This document shows, one piece after another, positions 1 to 7,235 of a DNA stretch of 9,609 nucleotides; position 1 is the stretch's first letter, and every line of letters begins with the position of its first letter. The notes beneath the pieces were generated by a model. The model was given only the letters and a program-made list of their open reading frames with translations, did no database searches and was not told the DNA's origin. Both the position numbers and the translations under genes were made by a program. Origin of the DNA: Rhodospirillaceae bacterium (GTDB lineage Bacteria; Pseudomonadota; Alphaproteobacteria; UBA11136); assembly GCA_018663165.1 (NCBI GenBank), contig JABJES010000061.1:1-9609 (forward strand), in the 5' to 3' direction.

Positions 1-378
1 GACCGCCGGGTCGCCGCAAGCCGCCAACAAGCCGCCGCCGCCGGTTTCAGACGAGACGACCGCCTGCGTGAATTACAGAGAACCCTGGCCCGGCAATACG
101 CAGCCTGGAATCGTCTCGGTGAACGTGTCGAGCTTTATGAAAAAGCAGTGCTGGCCCGTGCCGGACAAAACGTTGAGGCTTCGATCAAAGCCTATCAAAG
201 CGACGTTACGGATTTCACCGGTCTCATGCGCGCCCAGATAACCGAACTCGATACCCGACTGAAATGGGTTCAGGTAAGAGTTGAGCGAGCCAAGGCCCAG
301 GCCGCCATTCTCTATCTATCGGAAGAAGTTTATTTGACCGATGACACCCCGGCTCCTAATCAGGGAAGCAAAGAATGA
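1..378 (+). CDS. TolC/CusC-family outer-membrane efflux channel, C-terminal fragment
   Basis: Frame 1 is open from the first base and ends at TGA 376-378, giving 125 visible residues; the start lies left of the window. The fragment is rich in Ala, Arg, Gln and Glu with heptad-like helices, including a YEKAVLARAGQNVEASIKAY stretch around residues 46-65, and then a long helix ending in AQAAILYLSEE. This is the usual look of the last periplasmic alpha-helical hairpin of TolC-type channels. Such proteins form the outer-membrane trimer through which RND pumps expel substrate. The gene overlaps the next one, cusB, by four bases (ATGA, 375-378), so both are surely in one operon. The position directly before cusB and cusA makes it the CusC counterpart. 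Because only about the last quarter is visible, the subfamily cannot be fixed from the sequence itself. Confidence 0.8.
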   Translation, partial: DRRVAASRQQAAAAGFRRDDRLRELQRTLARQYAAWNRLGERVELYEKAVLARAGQNVEASIKAYQSDVTDFTGLMRAQITELDTRLKWVQVRVERAKAQAAILYLSEEVYLTDDTPAPNQGSKE

Positions 379-1690
379 ATAAGCGCATCCTGATAAACGG
401 TCTCGTTTTTTTTGCCCTTGGCATTGGCATGAGTTATTTCTTCCTTGGCAACCCAGCCCCATCCCCCTCTGGTGAAACAGGCTCGATGAATGGTGAGAAC
501 GGTGCAGAGACAAAGCCGCTTTACTGGCAGGCACCGATGGATCCAAATTTTCGCAGCGACACCCCTGGAGATTCTCCAATGGGCATGGAACTAGTTCCGG
601 TTTACGCCGAACCGGCAGGGATGTCTGCGGATGCTTCCATCATTACCATTTCATCGGCCGTCATTAACAATATCGGCGTTCGTACCGGCCGGGTTATCCG
701 TGGTGACCTCTTTCGCCGGATCAATACCGTCGCCTATATAAATTATGATGAGAGCCTCATCTCTCATGTTCATTTAAGAACCGAGGGCTGGATCGAGCGT
801 CTTCTCGTTGATTCTATCGGCGATAGAGTAAAAAAGGCCAGCTTCTTCTCGAGCTTTATTCACCCGAGCTGGTCAACGCCCAATCGGAATTCCTACAGGT
901 TCTCGGGACCAAGCAGAAACGCCTGATCTCGGCATCCCGCGACCGCTTGCGGGCGCTAGGAATCGCTCAGTCCCGCATCAAGGAACTTGAAAAATCCGGC
1001 AAGGTCGAACAACGGGTAAAAACCTTCTCGCCCCAGAACGGTGTTGTTTCAGAGCTTAAGGTGCGCGACGGCATGTATGTTAAACCATCAACCGAAATTC
1101 TCAGCCTTGCCGATCTGAAAAGAGTCTGGGTGCTGGCCGATGTTTTTGAAAGCCAAGCCGACTGGGTGCGTATCGGGCAAGATGCCGTGGTCACCCTGCC
1201 TTATCTTCCCGGACGCGAATGGAAGGGAAAGGTCAGTTATATCTATCCCAGCCTTGATCCTAAAACACGTTCCCTGAAAGTCCGTCTCCAGTTCGATAAT
1301 CCCGGCGAAGACCTGAAACCAGAAATGTACGCGGACATCACAATTTTGGCCAAACCGAAAAAAAATACACTTTCAGTCCCCCGCGAAGCGGTGATCATTA
1401 CTGGCGAATCGACCAGAGTGGTCAAGGCACTTGGCAACGGTCGGTTTAAGCCGGTTGAAGTTAAAGTGGGAATCGAGACCGATAACCGGATGGAAATCAT
1501 TTCCGGCCTTGAAGAAGGGGAAGAGGTCGTAACCTCGGCTCAATTCCTGATCGATTCCGAAAGCAGTCTGCGGGGCGGGTTTCAACGCATCACCGATCCA
1601 GCCACCGACAAAACTATGCCAGCCAGTAAAGCCACCATGGAAAGTGGCACGGAGCCTAAAAACAATGACCAAGGGGCCATGGCCCCCTAG
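375..1690 (+). CDS. cusB: CusB-like periplasmic adaptor of a Cu/Ag RND efflux pump, frame broken at 830-836
   Basis: The zero frame runs from ATG 375 to TGA 924-926 (183 aa). The same protein continues in the -1 frame to TAG 1688-1690. Joining the frames at A AAA AAG (830-836) gives 438 residues, near the 407 of E. coli CusB. Start ATG 375 has a good AGGGA at 362-366. Residues 5-23 are a hydrophobic anchor. Residues 49-77 are the CusB-type metal-binding segment (YWQAPMDPN, then SPMGMELVP); M55, M69 and M71 line up with E. coli M49, M64 and M66. The barrel-sandwich half ends in GDRVKK and, after the shift, goes on as GQLLLELYSPELVNAQSEFL into the helical hairpin. A beta-barrel (VWVLADVFES) and a membrane-proximal domain ending in FLIDSESSLRGG follow. 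The tail is Met-containing. The adaptor links CusA to the outer channel and passes metal ions to the pump. The TTG at 947 is not a credible separate start. The gene could be a frameshifted pseudogene, a base-call error or a programmed-frameshift gene. Confidence 0.88.
813..827 (+). other. Short hairpin just before the slippery site
   Basis: TCTATC (813-818) and GATAGA (822-827) are perfect inverted complements around a GGC loop. The stem ends three bases before the A run. Hairpins upstream of slippery sites have been described as modulators of frameshifting. The stem is AU-rich and may be chance within coding sequence. Confidence 0.3.
830..836 (+). other. Candidate -1 ribosomal frameshift site, A AAA AAG, inside cusB
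   Basis: Six A followed by G sit in zero-frame codons GTA AAA AAG (828-836). This is the heptamer used by E. coli dnaX and by many IS3-family transposase genes. A tandem -1 slip gives V-K-K-G-Q and joins the two halves of CusB without loss or gain of a conserved residue. The -1 frame is closed just upstream by TAG 824-826 and the zero frame closes at 924-926, so the change of frame must occur between 827 and 923. Loss of one A from an A7 run would produce exactly the same arrangement, so the match to the heptamer is not independent proof of programming. Confidence 0.5.
836..874 (+). other. Possible stem-loop directly after the slippery site
   Basis: GGCCAGCT (836-843) can pair with AGCTGGTC (867-874). 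That makes eight pairs including one G-U, with a further U-G possible inside and a loop of about 21 bases. A stem after the slippery run is the usual stimulator of -1 frameshifting. Here it begins at the last base of the heptamer, or 1 nt after it if only the Watson-Crick core 838-843/867-872 is counted. That is closer than the roughly 5-8 nt of known sites, so its relevance is uncertain. Confidence 0.35.
1673..1686 (+). repeat. GC-rich 14-base perfect palindrome at the cusB/cusA junction
   Basis: GGGGCCATGGCCCC at 1673-1686 is a perfect palindrome two bases from the cusB stop and 18 bases before the cusA start. In RNA it could fold as GGGGC/GCCCC around a CATG loop. The sequence between it and cusA (1687-1704) has no convincing Shine-Dalgarno match, so cusA translation may rely on coupling to cusB, and this stem could affect that. 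The function is inferred only. Confidence 0.45.
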
Positions 1691-1704
1691 GCCGGGCGCA
1701 TAAT

Positions 1705-4700
1705 ATGATTTCCAAAATCATTCATTGGTCCATCGCCAACCGGGTTCTCGTCCTGCTTTTAACCGCGATGTTTGCCGGTTGGGGGCTTTACTCGATCAAG
1801 CAAACGCCCCTTGACGCCATTCCAGATCTTTCTGATGTCCAGGTCATCATTAAAACCTCCTATCCGGGGCAAGCCCCCCAGGTGGTCGAGGACCAGGTTA
1901 CCTATCCCCTGACCACGGCCATGCTCTCGGTGCCTGGTGCAGTAAATGTGCGCGGATATTCCTTTTTCGGCGATTCCTACGTCTATGTGATTTTCGAGGA
2001 TGGAACCGATCTCTACTGGGCGCGTTCCAGGGTTCAGGAATATCTCAGCCAGGTCAGCGGACAACTGCCCAATGGTGTGCGACCGGCGCTTGGCCCCGAC
2101 GCCACCGGTGTCGGCTGGGTCTATGAATACGTCCTTGTCGATCGCAGCGGCAATCTCGATCTCGCCCAATTACGCAGCATTCAGGACTGGTTTTTAAAAT
2201 TTGAACTGCAGACGGTTTCCGGCGTCTCCGAGGTGGCGACCATCGGCGGCATGGTCAAACAGTACCAGGTCGTGATCGACCCCGACAGAATGCGCGCCTA
2301 CGGGCTACAGATTGCCGAAGTGCGCCGGGCAATTAAGCAAGCCAACCAGGAGGTTGGCGGTTCGGTGATCGAAATGGCGGAAGCCGAATATATGGTTCGT
2401 TCCGGCGGTTACATTGAAAACCTCGAAGATCTGCGTGAAATCCCTTTAGGAACCAGCGAAACCGGAACGCCGATCCTTCTTTCTGACCTCGCCGATATCC
2501 GCATCGGTCCGCAAATGCGCCGGGGCGTCGCCGAATTCGATGGTGAAGGTGAAGTCGTCGGCGCCGTCGTCATTCTGCGCTGGGGTGAAAATGCGCTTAC
2601 CACCATCGAAGCGGTTAAGGAAAAACTCGCTGGCCTGAAGGGAAGCCTTCCCGAAGGAGTGGAAATTATCGAGACTTACGACCGCTCAGGCCTCATTGTC
2701 CGCGCCGTCGAGACGCTGAGAGATAAATTAGTCGAGGAAATTCTCATTGTCGTTCTCGTCTGCGTCGTTTTCCTTTTTCATCTTCGCTCATCCCTTGTCA
2801 TCGTGATCAGCCTGCCGTTGGGTATTATCGGTGCCTTTATCATCATGAATTTTCAGGGGATTAACGCCAATATCATGTCCCTTGGCGGCATTGCCATTGC
2901 CATCGGCGCCATGGTCGATGGGGCGATCGTTATGGTCGAGAACGTCCACAAACATATCGAGCGGGAACCCCTGACCAGGGAAAACCGCTGGGCTGTGATT
3001 GAAAAGGCGACCCAGGAGGTCGGGCCAGCTCTTTTCTTCTCTCTGCTGATCATTACGATGAGTTTTCTCCCCGTCTTTACCCTTGAGGCTCAGGAAGGCC
3101 GCCTGTTCAGCCCCCTTGCCTTTACCAAGACCTATTCGATGGCGGTTGCCGCGGGCCTGTCGATTACCCTGGTGCCGGTGCTGATGGGATATTTCATCCG
3201 CGGGCGTATTCTGCCCGAGCGCAAAAATCCGATTAACCGCCTGCTTATGAGCCTCTACCAGCCGGTTATCGATGGCCTCCTGAAATTTCCCGGAATCATG
3301 GTTATCCTCGCCTTGGTCCTCGTTCTCAGCGCCTATTATCCGATGCAACGAATTGGCTCTGAATTCATGCCTGATTTGGACGAGGGCGACCTTCTCTACA
3401 TGCCGAGTGCCTTACCGGGAATTTCCATCGGCAAGGCGCGGGAAGTCCTTCAACAGACTGACAAGCTGATCCGCACAGTTCCCGAAGTACGTACCGTTTT
3501 CGGCAAGATCGGACGAGCCGAAACCGCAACCGACCCCGCCCCCCTGACCATGATGGAAACGACGATCCAGCTCAAACCACGCGAAGATTGGCGGCCTGGC
3601 CTCACCCTTGATGCATTAAAACGAGAGCTCGACCAACTGGTCCAGATTCCCGGCCTCACCAATATCTGGGTGATGCCGATCAAGAACCGTATCGACATGC
3701 TCGCCACCGGCATCAAGACGCCGGTCGGGATCAAGATTGCCGGACCGGACCTCAATGTCATCCGCGATATTGGCGTCAAAATAGAAACCATCATCGGCGG
3801 AGTTCCCGGCACGTCTTCGGTCTATTCCGAGCGGGTTACCGGCGGTCGTTTTATAAATATCAATGTCGATCGCCGTGCCGCCGCCCGTTTTGGTCTCAAC
3901 GTCTCCGATCTGCAGGAAGTGATCCGAACCGCGATTGGCGGCACTAATGTCACCTACAGCGTCGAAGGGCTGCAGCGCTATCCGATTAACCTGCGCTATC
4001 CCCGCGAGGTTCGCGATTCCGTCGAACGGCTGCGGATGCTGCCCGTTGTTACGCCGACCGGTGCCCAAATCCCCTTGGGCGAGGTTACAACGATTACGGT
4101 GAGCGATGGCCCCGGCGTTATAAAAAGCGAGAATGCCCGGCCCAACGGCTGGGTCTATATTGATATTTCTGGCCGGGATTTGGGCTCTTATGTCGCCGAG
4201 GCGCAACTGGCCGTCGCCGAAAACATAAATCTTCCCGAAGGCTATGCCTTAAGCTGGTCGGGTCAGTATGAATACCTTGAACGGGCCCAGCGCCGCCTTA
4301 CCCTGGTCGCCCCGTTAACGCTCGCCGTCATCATGCTGCTGCTCTATCTGAATTTCCGCAAACTTGGCGAGGTCGCCATTATTCTCGGCACCCTGCCACT
4401 TGCCCTGACCGGGGGGCTGTGGCTGATTTACCTGCTTGACTACAACCTCTCCGTCGCCGTCGGTGTTGGGTTTATCGCCCTTGCCGGCGTTGCCGTCGAG
4501 ATCGGCGTCATTATGCTGGTCTATCTCAACCAGGCGCTCCAACGACACAAAGACACCGCCACAACCGAGGGCCGGGTATTGCAGCAGACCGACGTCAGGC
4601 AGGCGGTTATCGATGGCGCTCTGCTCAGGGTGCGCCCGATCATAATGACTGTCACCGCGATTATCGCCGGGCTATTGCCGATCATGTTTGGTTCGGGCAC

Positions 4701-4821
4701 CGGGTCGGAGGTCATGCGACGCATCGCCGCACCCATGGTCGGCGGCATGGTCAGCGCAACCCTGCTCGCACTGATTGTCCTTCCCGCCGTCTTTTACATT
4801 TGGAAACGCAGAACTCTCTAG
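1705..4821 (+). CDS. cusA: CusA-like Cu(I)/Ag(I) efflux pump, heavy-metal RND family
   Basis: A 1038-residue proton-driven inner-membrane pump, close to the 1047 of E. coli CusA. The MISKIIHWSIANRVL start with TM1 is typical of the family and fixes ATG 1705, although the Shine-Dalgarno region is poor; the gene lies 14 bases after cusB. The TM4 motif GAMVDGAIVMVENVHKHIE carries proton-relay D405, and the TM10 motif GFIALAGVAVEIGV carries E932, matching E. coli E939. The metal site is complete: M566 (LLYMPS), M616 (APLTM) and M665 (NRIDML) correspond to M573, M623 and M672. This points to Cu(I)/Ag(I) rather than the Zn/Co/Cd range of CzcA. Two large periplasmic regions follow TM1 and TM7, as expected. 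One oddity is that E. coli K984, part of the proposed proton relay, is I979 here (RVRPII). The gene is intact from end to end. Its stop TAG 4819-4821 overlaps the stop of the convergent gene on the other strand. Confidence 0.95.
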   Translation: MISKIIHWSIANRVLVLLLTAMFAGWGLYSIKQTPLDAIPDLSDVQVIIKTSYPGQAPQVVEDQVTYPLTTAMLSVPGAVNVRGYSFFGDSYVYVIFEDGTDLYWARSRVQEYLSQVSGQLPNGVRPALGPDATGVGWVYEYVLVDRSGNLDLAQLRSIQDWFLKFELQTVSGVSEVATIGGMVKQYQVVIDPDRMRAYGLQIAEVRRAIKQANQEVGGSVIEMAEAEYMVRSGGYIENLEDLREIPLGTSETGTPILLSDLADIRIGPQMRRGVAEFDGEGEVVGAVVILRWGENALTTIEAVKEKLAGLKGSLPEGVEIIETYDRSGLIVRAVETLRDKLVEEILIVVLVCVVFLFHLRSSLVIVISLPLGIIGAFIIMNFQGINANIMSLGGIAIAIGAMVDGAIVMVENVHKHIEREPLTRENRWAVIEKATQEVGPALFFSLLIITMSFLPVFTLEAQEGRLFSPLAFTKTYSMAVAAGLSITLVPVLMGYFIRGRILPERKNPINRLLMSLYQPVIDGLLKFPGIMVILALVLVLSAYYPMQRIGSEFMPDLDEGDLLYMPSALPGISIGKAREVLQQTDKLIRTVPEVRTVFGKIGRAETATDPAPLTMMETTIQLKPREDWRPGLTLDALKRELDQLVQIPGLTNIWVMPIKNRIDMLATGIKTPVGIKIAGPDLNVIRDIGVKIETIIGGVPGTSSVYSERVTGGRFININVDRRAAARFGLNVSDLQEVIRTAIGGTNVTYSVEGLQRYPINLRYPREVRDSVERLRMLPVVTPTGAQIPLGEVTTITVSDGPGVIKSENARPNGWVYIDISGRDLGSYVAEAQLAVAENINLPEGYALSWSGQYEYLERAQRRLTLVAPLTLAVIMLLLYLNFRKLGEVAIILGTLPLALTGGLWLIYLLDYNLSVAVGVGFIALAGVAVEIGVIMLVYLNQALQRHKDTATTEGRVLQQTDVRQAVIDGALLRVRPIIMTVTAIIAGLLPIMFGSGTGSEVMRRIAAPMVGGMVSATLLALIVLPAVFYIWKRRTL

Positions 4822-5681
4822 TTCCCTGGGAAATGGCCAATACGGCGATCACGCCCGGCAGCGTTCAGTTCAGCACCAAAAATGAAAATCAGGGCACTGA
4901 AAAAGAAGAAAAGCATACTGATGATAATCCCCGACAGACTGCCGTAGACCAGAGTAAAATCCCCCACGTTGGTGAGGAAGTAGGAATAAAGGGTCGCCAA
5001 CACCAGCCAGGCGGAACAGGCGAACAAAGCGCCGGGAATAATATCGCGCCATTGCTGGGTAACATTTGGAAGCCAGCGATAAAGAAGAGAAACGGCAATA
5101 AATAGAACCAAAGCAGCACTACCATATCTCAACACGTCCCAGACCCACTCCATGTTACTGGAAAGATTGAGGATCGGAAGCGCCAGATCCCACAGAATTG
5201 GGCCGGTTATCACGGCGAGAACGGCGGCTAACATGATCCCTGTACCGAGAAGAATAAAGCCGAGGCCTTGAAGCCGACGATGCCACATCGGTCGCTTTTT
5301 TGTTACGTGATAGGCACGGTTGAGACCATAGCGAAAAGCTTCGATCCCCGAGGATGCAGCCCATAACGTACCGACAAGGCCGACGGTGAACAATCCACCC
5401 CGTCGCCGTTCGAGAACCGTGTTGACGATGGGCCGGAACGTATCCACCACCTCGCCAGGCAGAAAATAGGCTGCCAGCTCCATGAACTCGTCCGGTGCGC
5501 GCGCCTGTCCGAGCAGACTGGCCAGAGTGCTGACAAAGATCATAAAGGGGAACAAGGCGAAGAGGACGGCAAAGGCAATATAACCCGCCCGCACAACCCC
5601 GTCGTTTTCAAGAAAATGCGCGAGAGCACGAAACAGCAATGTTCGCTGAATATAGGCAAGCTGAATTTTAAAGTTTCCCAT
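4818..5681 (-). CDS. YihY/BrkB-family inner-membrane protein
   Basis: This is a 287-residue polytopic membrane protein, the usual length for the YihY/BrkB family (once wrongly called ribonuclease BN). Visible hydrophobic segments lie near residues 34-57, 97-113, 139-162, 184-203, 212-236 and 247-271, about six helices. Family hallmarks are the N-terminal FALFPFMIF segment, LWAASSGIEAF with NRAYHV around residues 106-125, LYRWLPN near 200, and the C-terminal YGSLSGIIISMLFFFFSALI stretch with FGAELNAA. The physiological role of the family is not settled; a transport or envelope function is usually supposed. The gene starts 14 bases inside the end of the histidine kinase gene, with only a weak ribosome-binding site, so translational coupling is likely. 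It converges on cusA with shared stop bases (CTAG 4818-4821) and no intervening terminator. Nothing in the protein ties it to copper. Confidence 0.88.
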   Translation of the reverse strand: MGNFKIQLAYIQRTLLFRALAHFLENDGVVRAGYIAFAVLFALFPFMIFVSTLASLLGQARAPDEFMELAAYFLPGEVVDTFRPIVNTVLERRRGGLFTVGLVGTLWAASSGIEAFRYGLNRAYHVTKKRPMWHRRLQGLGFILLGTGIMLAAVLAVITGPILWDLALPILNLSSNMEWVWDVLRYGSAALVLFIAVSLLYRWLPNVTQQWRDIIPGALFACSAWLVLATLYSYFLTNVGDFTLVYGSLSGIIISMLFFFFSALIFIFGAELNAAGRDRRIGHFPGN

Positions 5682-7185
5682 AATCCGCTTTTTCTCTCAT
5701 TCCTATACCTGAAGAAGCAATACAGGCCGCACGTACACGGCGAATTAATTCGTCCCGACGATAAGGCTTACGAAGCAGATCCACATCTTTTAACACGCGG
5801 ATGCCTGAGGCCCTGTTATCAAGCGCTATTTCAGGATTGCCGGAGGTAAAAAGCAGTCTGGTCTCGGGGTGCATCTGTTTTATCTTACGGGCCAATTCCC
5901 ATCCGTCGATTCCACCGGGCATGAGGATATCGGTAAAGACGAGATCAAAGCCATTACCCTGTGACATTTTTTCAACCGCCTCAACTCCGTTTTCCGCCTG
6001 CACCACCTCAAAGCCCGCCGCTTCCAGAGCACGCAGGGCATAAAGGCGCACTCCAGGATCGTCCTCAACCAGCAGAATGCGGCCACCCGGACTCTCTTCT
6101 CCAGCAACAGCGGACACAGTTTCATCCATTCCCGCCATATCCAGGGCTTGATCTGATCTTGGTAGATAGAAGCGGATGACACAGCCTTCCCCCTCTTCGC
6201 TATCGATCCGGACATGACCACCCGACTGACGAGCGAAACCATAAACCATACTCAGCCCAAGCCCCGTCCCTTTCCCCATCGGCTTTGTGGTGAAAAATGG
6301 CTCGAATGCCCGCTCTTTGACAAGTGCCGACATACCATGCCCGTTATCGGAAACCTGAAGCATCACATATTCCCCCGGACGGGCATCGGGATAGAGAGCT
6401 GAATATTCCGCATCAAGAATAACATTGCCGGTTTCCAGTCGTAACCAACCGCCACCAGGCATCGAATCGCGACCATTGAGAGCTAGATTAAGAATGGCGT
6501 TTTCGACCTGCAAAGGATCGGCGACTGCGACCCATAAATCTCCGGCGGTAATCGTTTCAACCTCAATCTGTGCCCCGAGTGTGCGCCGCAGAAGTCCGGA
6601 AAGACCAAGCACCAATCCATTAATATCCAACGGCTGGGCTTGCAGGGGCTGACGATGGGCAAAGGCGAGAAGACGACGGGTCAATTCTCCGCCCCGCTGA
6701 CAGGCAGCCAATGCCTCTTCAGCCATTTCATCGCGCAAGTCTTGGGGGAAACTCTTGTCGGTGAGCAGATCCAGATTTCCCTGGATGATGGTCAGAAGGT
6801 TGCTGAAATCATGGGCGATACCCCCGGTAAGCTGGCCGACCGCCTCCATCTTCTGGGCCTGACGAAGCTCCTGTTCGGCCTGATGCGCCTGTTCTTCCAT
6901 CCGCTTGCGGGTGCTGAGTTCACGGCGAAATTCCATCCATCGGCGATAAGAAAACCAGGCCAGGGATATAGCCAGGGCAAAAATAATGATCGGCGCTTCA
7001 TCAAGATTATAGGCTTCAAAATCGCGCGACCAGTTATGAAACTTCTCATAAATATCAAAACGCGAGGCGACAACGAAACTGATGATGACAAAGAAGAAAA
7101 CAATGGCAATATCGCGCAGAAGATGCTTTTCGGACGCGCCCTCTAGCGCTTCCCCCCCCAAACCGGCATTTTTTTCAGAATCCAT
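5668..7185 (-). CDS. Hybrid sensor histidine kinase with C-terminal receiver domain
   Basis: A 505-residue membrane-bound hybrid kinase. The N-terminus is cytoplasmic. TM1 is about residues 25-43, then a loop of about 21 residues with HNWSRDFEAYNLDE, then TM2 about 65-80. The loop is too short for a separate sensor domain, so sensing inside the membrane or through a partner is likely. A coiled-coil linker (about 83-112) leads to the HisKA domain with GGIAHDFSNLL, phospho-accepting H125. The ATPase domain shows the N box (E228, N229, N233, N237), DNGHGM from D280, FEPFFTTK near 294-301 and GKGTGLGLS at 304-312. The receiver domain (about 369-488) has acidic D375/D376, phospho-acceptor D419 (FTDILMPGG), T447 and K473. 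All catalytic residues are present. No DNA-binding output or Hpt domain follows, so phosphate must pass to a partner elsewhere or the receiver acts as an internal regulator. The downstream membrane-protein gene overlaps its end. The ligand is unknown. Confidence 0.93.
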   Translation of the reverse strand: MDSEKNAGLGGEALEGASEKHLLRDIAIVFFFVIISFVVASRFDIYEKFHNWSRDFEAYNLDEAPIIIFALAISLAWFSYRRWMEFRRELSTRKRMEEQAHQAEQELRQAQKMEAVGQLTGGIAHDFSNLLTIIQGNLDLLTDKSFPQDLRDEMAEEALAACQRGGELTRRLLAFAHRQPLQAQPLDINGLVLGLSGLLRRTLGAQIEVETITAGDLWVAVADPLQVENAILNLALNGRDSMPGGGWLRLETGNVILDAEYSALYPDARPGEYVMLQVSDNGHGMSALVKERAFEPFFTTKPMGKGTGLGLSMVYGFARQSGGHVRIDSEEGEGCVIRFYLPRSDQALDMAGMDETVSAVAGEESPGGRILLVEDDPGVRLYALRALEAAGFEVVQAENGVEAVEKMSQGNGFDLVFTDILMPGGIDGWELARKIKQMHPETRLLFTSGNPEIALDNRASGIRVLKDVDLLRKPYRRDELIRRVRAACIASSGIGMREKADYGKL

Positions 7186-7235
7186 CCTGCTTGTCCGCTC
7201 TTGTTTCTAATAACCAAAATAGCCCAAGGACAGGA

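Noticed and set aside
20..55. GCCGCC-rich run near the left edge that resembles a short repeat
   Set aside because: It is an alanine-rich coding stretch within the TolC-family helices; no regular unit extends further.
947..1690. A separate gene starting at TTG 947
   Set aside because: The residues before 947 in this frame (from 836) continue the CusB hairpin without a gap, and there is no ribosome-binding site. It is the second half of cusB.
2788..3348. A 186-codon open frame on the - strand inside cusA
   Set aside because: It is a shadow of cusA. Its His/Asp/Gln/Gly-rich translation is typical of antisense reading of Ile/Val/Leu/Pro-rich membrane segments.
4800..5105. An open frame on the + strand running from the end of cusA into the opposite gene, at first sight a small downstream cus gene such as cusF
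   Set aside because: It is antisense to the conserved C-terminus of the YihY/BrkB protein, has no signal peptide or metal-binding motif and no Shine-Dalgarno site.
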